Source of the DNA: Fratercula arctica
Lineage: Eukaryota; Chordata; Aves; Charadriiformes; Alcidae
Direction of reading: 5' to 3'
DNA length: 64,000 nucleotides
Assembly: GCA_947846985.1 (NCBI GenBank)
Contig: CANTUZ010000002.1
Span: forward strand, 149,291,889-149,355,888
Shown here: positions 60,460-64,000 of the stretch, piece by piece
Numbering within the stretch: position 1 is the first letter of the stretch
Layout: each line of letters opens with the position of its first letter
Position numbers and translations under genes: made by a program
The notes under the pieces: generated by a model
Seen by the model: only the letters and a program-made list of their open reading frames with translations
What the model was told of the DNA's origin: nothing
Database searches by the model: none

Positions 60460-62568
60460 GCAGTATGAAACGTGAGATTTAGACCAACTATGAATCCCAC
60501 AAAAATCCCATGTCGCATTCCACAAAAATAAAGACATTTAGCCACTGCTTTCATTGAATTAATTACTTATGTTCACAGAAATACTGACCATACTTTCAAA
60601 ACTTAGTGAAAGGATCCTTCAAACTAGGTCGGTATATCTCCTCTAAAATAGTTTTGCAGAATTGCTCCCATAACTACCTCAAAGGCTGGTACATTTTTGG
60701 AACAAGTGTTGTGGTCTTTATACAACAGAATCCAGATTCGTTTACAAGGACATGTAAAACAGCACCTTCCAGCCCATTCCATGGAGCAGAAATCTCCCAG
60801 GGGAAAGTGGGTGGTGTTGACATCACAGCAATTTTAGTTTCCACTTAAGGATTCTATAGGAATTTTGCTGAAGTCATTTTTTTCCCCTCAAAGTGTGTAC
60901 CTCACTTCTTGGACAACCTTGATCACACTTGTGCAGTATTTGTTCCTCTCTCATTCCTCAAAAAAATAAAAGACAGTTTGCCATAATCATTTTCTAATGT
61001 TGCAGACTTCTCTTTTTGTCTCTTTCATCTGCTGCAATTTAGACTGTATCAGCAGCTAGACTAAATTCCAGCCTGAATCCATCTTCTGTCTTCTTCTGGA
61101 CTCCTGTTTACAGCAGCTATGTTGGTGACCAAGATATGAATATTCTGAGATTCAACTTGTCACATGTCTCATGGCACAAGCTAATTTTTTGAAATTTTAA
61201 CTTCAAAATGTTCTATTTCTCTCTTAGTTGGAGCTAAATCAATGTGGATTCAAGACTTCTTATTGGCAACGGACAGCAACAGGAAAAAGCTGGAGGAACA
61301 GGATTTCTATTAACTTTAGAGATCGTTTAGTCATGAAATCCTTTACCACAAAGTATATAAGGAACCAATCAATTACAATCAAGCAGTTCAGAGGTCTTCC
61401 TAAAAGAATCTGGAGTTGGAATAGAAAAAGATATTCAAAACCCTCAAGTGTATTTTGGATAGAGGCAGAAGGCATGAAAGTTATTTTGCTTTTTTCTTGT
61501 AATTAATAGCTACTGAATTTTGCAAATATATTTGTGACACGCCTTTTTCACAGATTATCATGCCTACCTTGCAAGACTTAAGGCAGATACTACCTAAAGT
61601 CAGGGTTTTGAGTGACTAGCTCTAGCAGGAGCATCATGCACCCTCCAGAATGACCTCCCAGTTCTGCTGGCCACAAATTCCTTACTGACAGAAATTGATG
61701 GTGGAGATCTCAAGAGGTTACTGTAACCAGCTCTCTCTTACTGCATCTCCTAATTCAGTTTGAGGCACCTTCACCTATTCACCACAGCCCCTGAAGCTTC
61801 TGTCATCACATCCTTCTCTTGTGTCTTCTAGTCTCTGGGCCATCATTTAAACTAATGCCTGTTTAGTACATTTTAGTGTGCTTCTCCTCAGTAGTCAGTG
61901 GTGGTGACATACACAGGCAGTGTGTCCTGAGGCATGGTCTTTCTCACTGCATCAGTTTTCTCTCTTCATCACTCCTGTCTTTCTTCTCTGATGGTTCATG
62001 GTTCCAACAGTAGTGAAGAAAACTCTGTTCACTGCCTTAATCTATTTTGCTCTCCTTTCTCATTATTTCAGTTGTGGTGAGGAACGGACTCGAAGACCTT
62101 TCCAGAAGAGCCTTCAACTGAAGCTCCCATGGTTTTCCTAGAGTTCTTCAGCCCCATTTCATGCCTTTCAAGAAGAATCATGACTGGCTCAGTTTCAGGT
62201 TCCAAATACTTTAGATCACAAGAACACCATCTTTTGGTCTATCCTGATGCCTACTGTAACCTCAAAGTAAAGTAGGCAAGTAAGATCTTGAGCATGATAG
62301 CATACATATAACAGGCTGGATGTTGTGTGTCCAGGTTTATATACGTTGCACAAAACCAAATAGTTGCATACCAAAACTTTTCTGGGCAAATAGACCCACT
62401 CCTCCACATTGGTGAGGTGGATCAAAGCACTACTTTGTGCTATATTTTTAAGCAAGGTCTTCCTGGACTGCCAGCCCCCATACTCTGAAATCTTACAAAT
62501 AACGTAACAAATATTTCAGATATCCTAATCTTGAGGATTTCTGTGTTGACAAACACATCTTGCTTTCT

Positions 62569-62583
62569 GGGGGGGTGGGGGGG
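62569..62583 (+). other. G-quadruplex-type run (G7-T-G7)
   Basis: Seven G, one T, seven G. The 15 bases can be read as four GGG blocks with single-base loops (G, T, G), the most stable class of parallel quadruplex. It is surrounded by ordinary AT-rich DNA, so it stands out strongly. Confidence 0.6.
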
Positions 62584-64000
62584 CAGGAAGAAATCAGTTC
62601 ATTTTGATCATCTCATAATTTCCTCTAGTCCAGAAGAAATAAAGTCGTTCTTTTTTTTGGTGCATCCTTAAAATACAGCAGTTCCACGTACCAACAAGTG
62701 ACTCTTTTCAGAACTTTTAGTGTAAGAACATAACCGTATGCTTCAGAGCTGCAGTCAGCGTCTGATTCCTCCACCGTTCAGTGCAGCTGGCCCAGCCTTG
62801 AGGCTGCAGACAGTCCTGGCCTCACTGGAATAAAGGTCTGTTTGCTCTGGCAGTTTGGGTGGGTTTATTGCAATTTCACAGTTTTGCAACAGTTTTATTA
62901 TAGACTATTGTCTGCATGGGGCAAAGAGGAAGTTCAAGAGAGAAATAATCAAGACTTCTGCTGGGCTGGAGATGCTTCCTGCAGCAGTTCTCCTTTAGGT
63001 GGGATACAACACATTTAACTCTGCCATAAATGGTTCAAGATCTATTAGAAGCAGGAAAATGTCATTCCCTTTCCAATGCAAAAAGTACTTTAGTACGCTT
63101 GTAATATTCATCACCACTTTTCATTCATGGGCCTTCTTAGTAACTAAAATACAAATAAAGCAGTTTCCGTGCCCCAAGGAGCTCAAGATCCAGCCTTGCA
63201 AACAGTGTGCTGAAGGTAGTAATGTCCCAGAGAGAAAGCAGAAGAGATATCAACAAAATGAAGCAGTGTACACTGGGACCAAGTTCATATCCCAGCAAAA
63301 AGACCAGGTAGAAGAGTTTATGCTGTTTTTTACATTTTTGGAAATGACAGAAATTAAAGGCCTGGTAACTAACTTCTTGTAGGGTTTCATGGAAGCATAT
63401 TTCTCAGTTAGGACCTTGATGTCCCAGGAATGTGCTTCTCAGAAGGTGTTCTTCTGAGAATATTCACCTCTTCTGAGGTAGTATTCACACTATTGTATCT
63501 CTATTCCCCCTACTTTGTCCTGGTACAGAGGAGACTAAAGTTTGCTATTTTAAATGTGGGCATTGTTGTATAAAGGGCCAGAGCAACGTTGCATGAACTA
63601 TTTGCACACTCTTTGCCAGGCGGTTTTACAGAAGCTGGCAATAGCGCAGCAAGGACTTGAATCTATTTCTTTGGGAATGAATTCATTAGAGTTCACTCAC
63701 ATCGTATTTTCAGCAATGGAGGGAGTGTTGTGCAAATTTTTAAAAGTACTTAAGAAGTGCCTCAAGTCAGCATAAGAAACAGTATGAAGAGTTACTTCCT
63801 AGGCTCTCCCATATTCTGACCTATACGAACAATAAGCCAAATTAAAAACTGAAAGCACTTTTTAGCTTAAACAGTTAATCTTAGCAATGAATTTGGTTTT
63901 ACTGTGCCAAACTGCTGTTTGGATTTTGGGGTAAAGTTTTCTTTTGCTTAACTAATTATTCCCTGGTTATCCTTCAGAAAAACTGGATATTTTCCATTAC

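Larger units (their letters stand above)
52311..64000. other. Unique non-coding stretch to the window end
   Basis: No gene or clear mobile element recognised. Visible items are a short ATC/CATGAT repeat at 54431-54463, a GC-richer patch at 55141-55240, and a possible short exon on the minus strand at 56252-56280. A POU-motif cluster at 60424-60459 and a G7-T-G7 run at 62569-62583 are also seen. Frames of 121 codons (57505-57870) and 127 codons (62999-63382) have no recognisable domain. Confidence 0.5.

Noticed and set aside
62999..63382. 127-codon forward frame
   Set aside because: Lysine-rich composition expected from AT-rich DNA, no domain, and no promoter or splice context seen.
1..64000. 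CRISPR arrays, bacterial operons, phage modules, tRNA or rRNA genes
   Set aside because: No spaced direct repeats, no long coding frames, no tRNA-like cloverleaf or rRNA sequence recognised. The CR1 and LTR content shows vertebrate nuclear DNA.

Overview
The window looks like AT-rich, non-coding nuclear DNA from a bird. I see no gene I can name, no complete protein-coding gene, and no RNA gene. The organism call rests on two kinds of mobile DNA. The first is several CR1 LINE copies, some ending in the diagnostic ATTCTATG octamer tail (about 10.05, 17.12 and 52.3 kb). The second is a solo LTR at 19.7-20.3 kb of a type I recognise from avian ERVL-like elements; the exact species cannot be read from this. 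No open frame is longer than about 206 codons, and the two most protein-like frames are both CR1 reverse-transcriptase ORF fragments. The window is therefore best read as part of a gene desert or one very large intron.

Layout. From 1 to 7.9 kb the DNA is unique and non-coding, with an 18-bp AT palindrome near 6.4 kb. From 7.9 to 10.07 kb there are two decayed CR1 tails and then a young 5'-truncated CR1 with an undamaged C-terminal frame. From 10.07 to 16.1 kb the sequence is unique, with homopolymer runs, a 16-bp tandem repeat and a possible nuclear-receptor site. A longer CR1 (16.1-17.14 kb) carries part of the reverse-transcriptase domain with both active-site aspartates changed. A solo LTR flanked by a perfect 5-bp target duplication follows at 19.72-20.30 kb. 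Around 26.7 kb, on the minus strand, lies an old LINE RT fragment. From 27 to 42 kb the DNA is almost free of recognisable repeats, apart from a weak hAT-like trace at 32.0 kb. Two CR1 copies face each other tail to tail at 42.0-42.8 kb, another minus-strand CR1 lies at 46.73-47.18 kb, and a CR1 stub of about 60 bp lies at 52.25 kb. The last 11 kb is unique sequence with a cluster of POU-octamer motifs at 60.4 kb and a G-quadruplex-type run at 62.57 kb.

How the parts relate. The mobile elements arrived separately and are of different ages. The 9.5 kb CR1 looks youngest among the coding fragments. The 16.1 kb copy is damaged by frameshifts, stops and apparent CpG decay. The 42, 46.7, 26.7, 8.8 and 7.9 kb copies are older. 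None could move on its own. Recognisable mobile DNA covers only about 5-6 % of the window, which leaves most of it as unassigned unique sequence. I found no convincing undescribed system. The best leads are short candidate regulatory motifs and two splice-bounded frames, which need cross-species alignment or RNA evidence.
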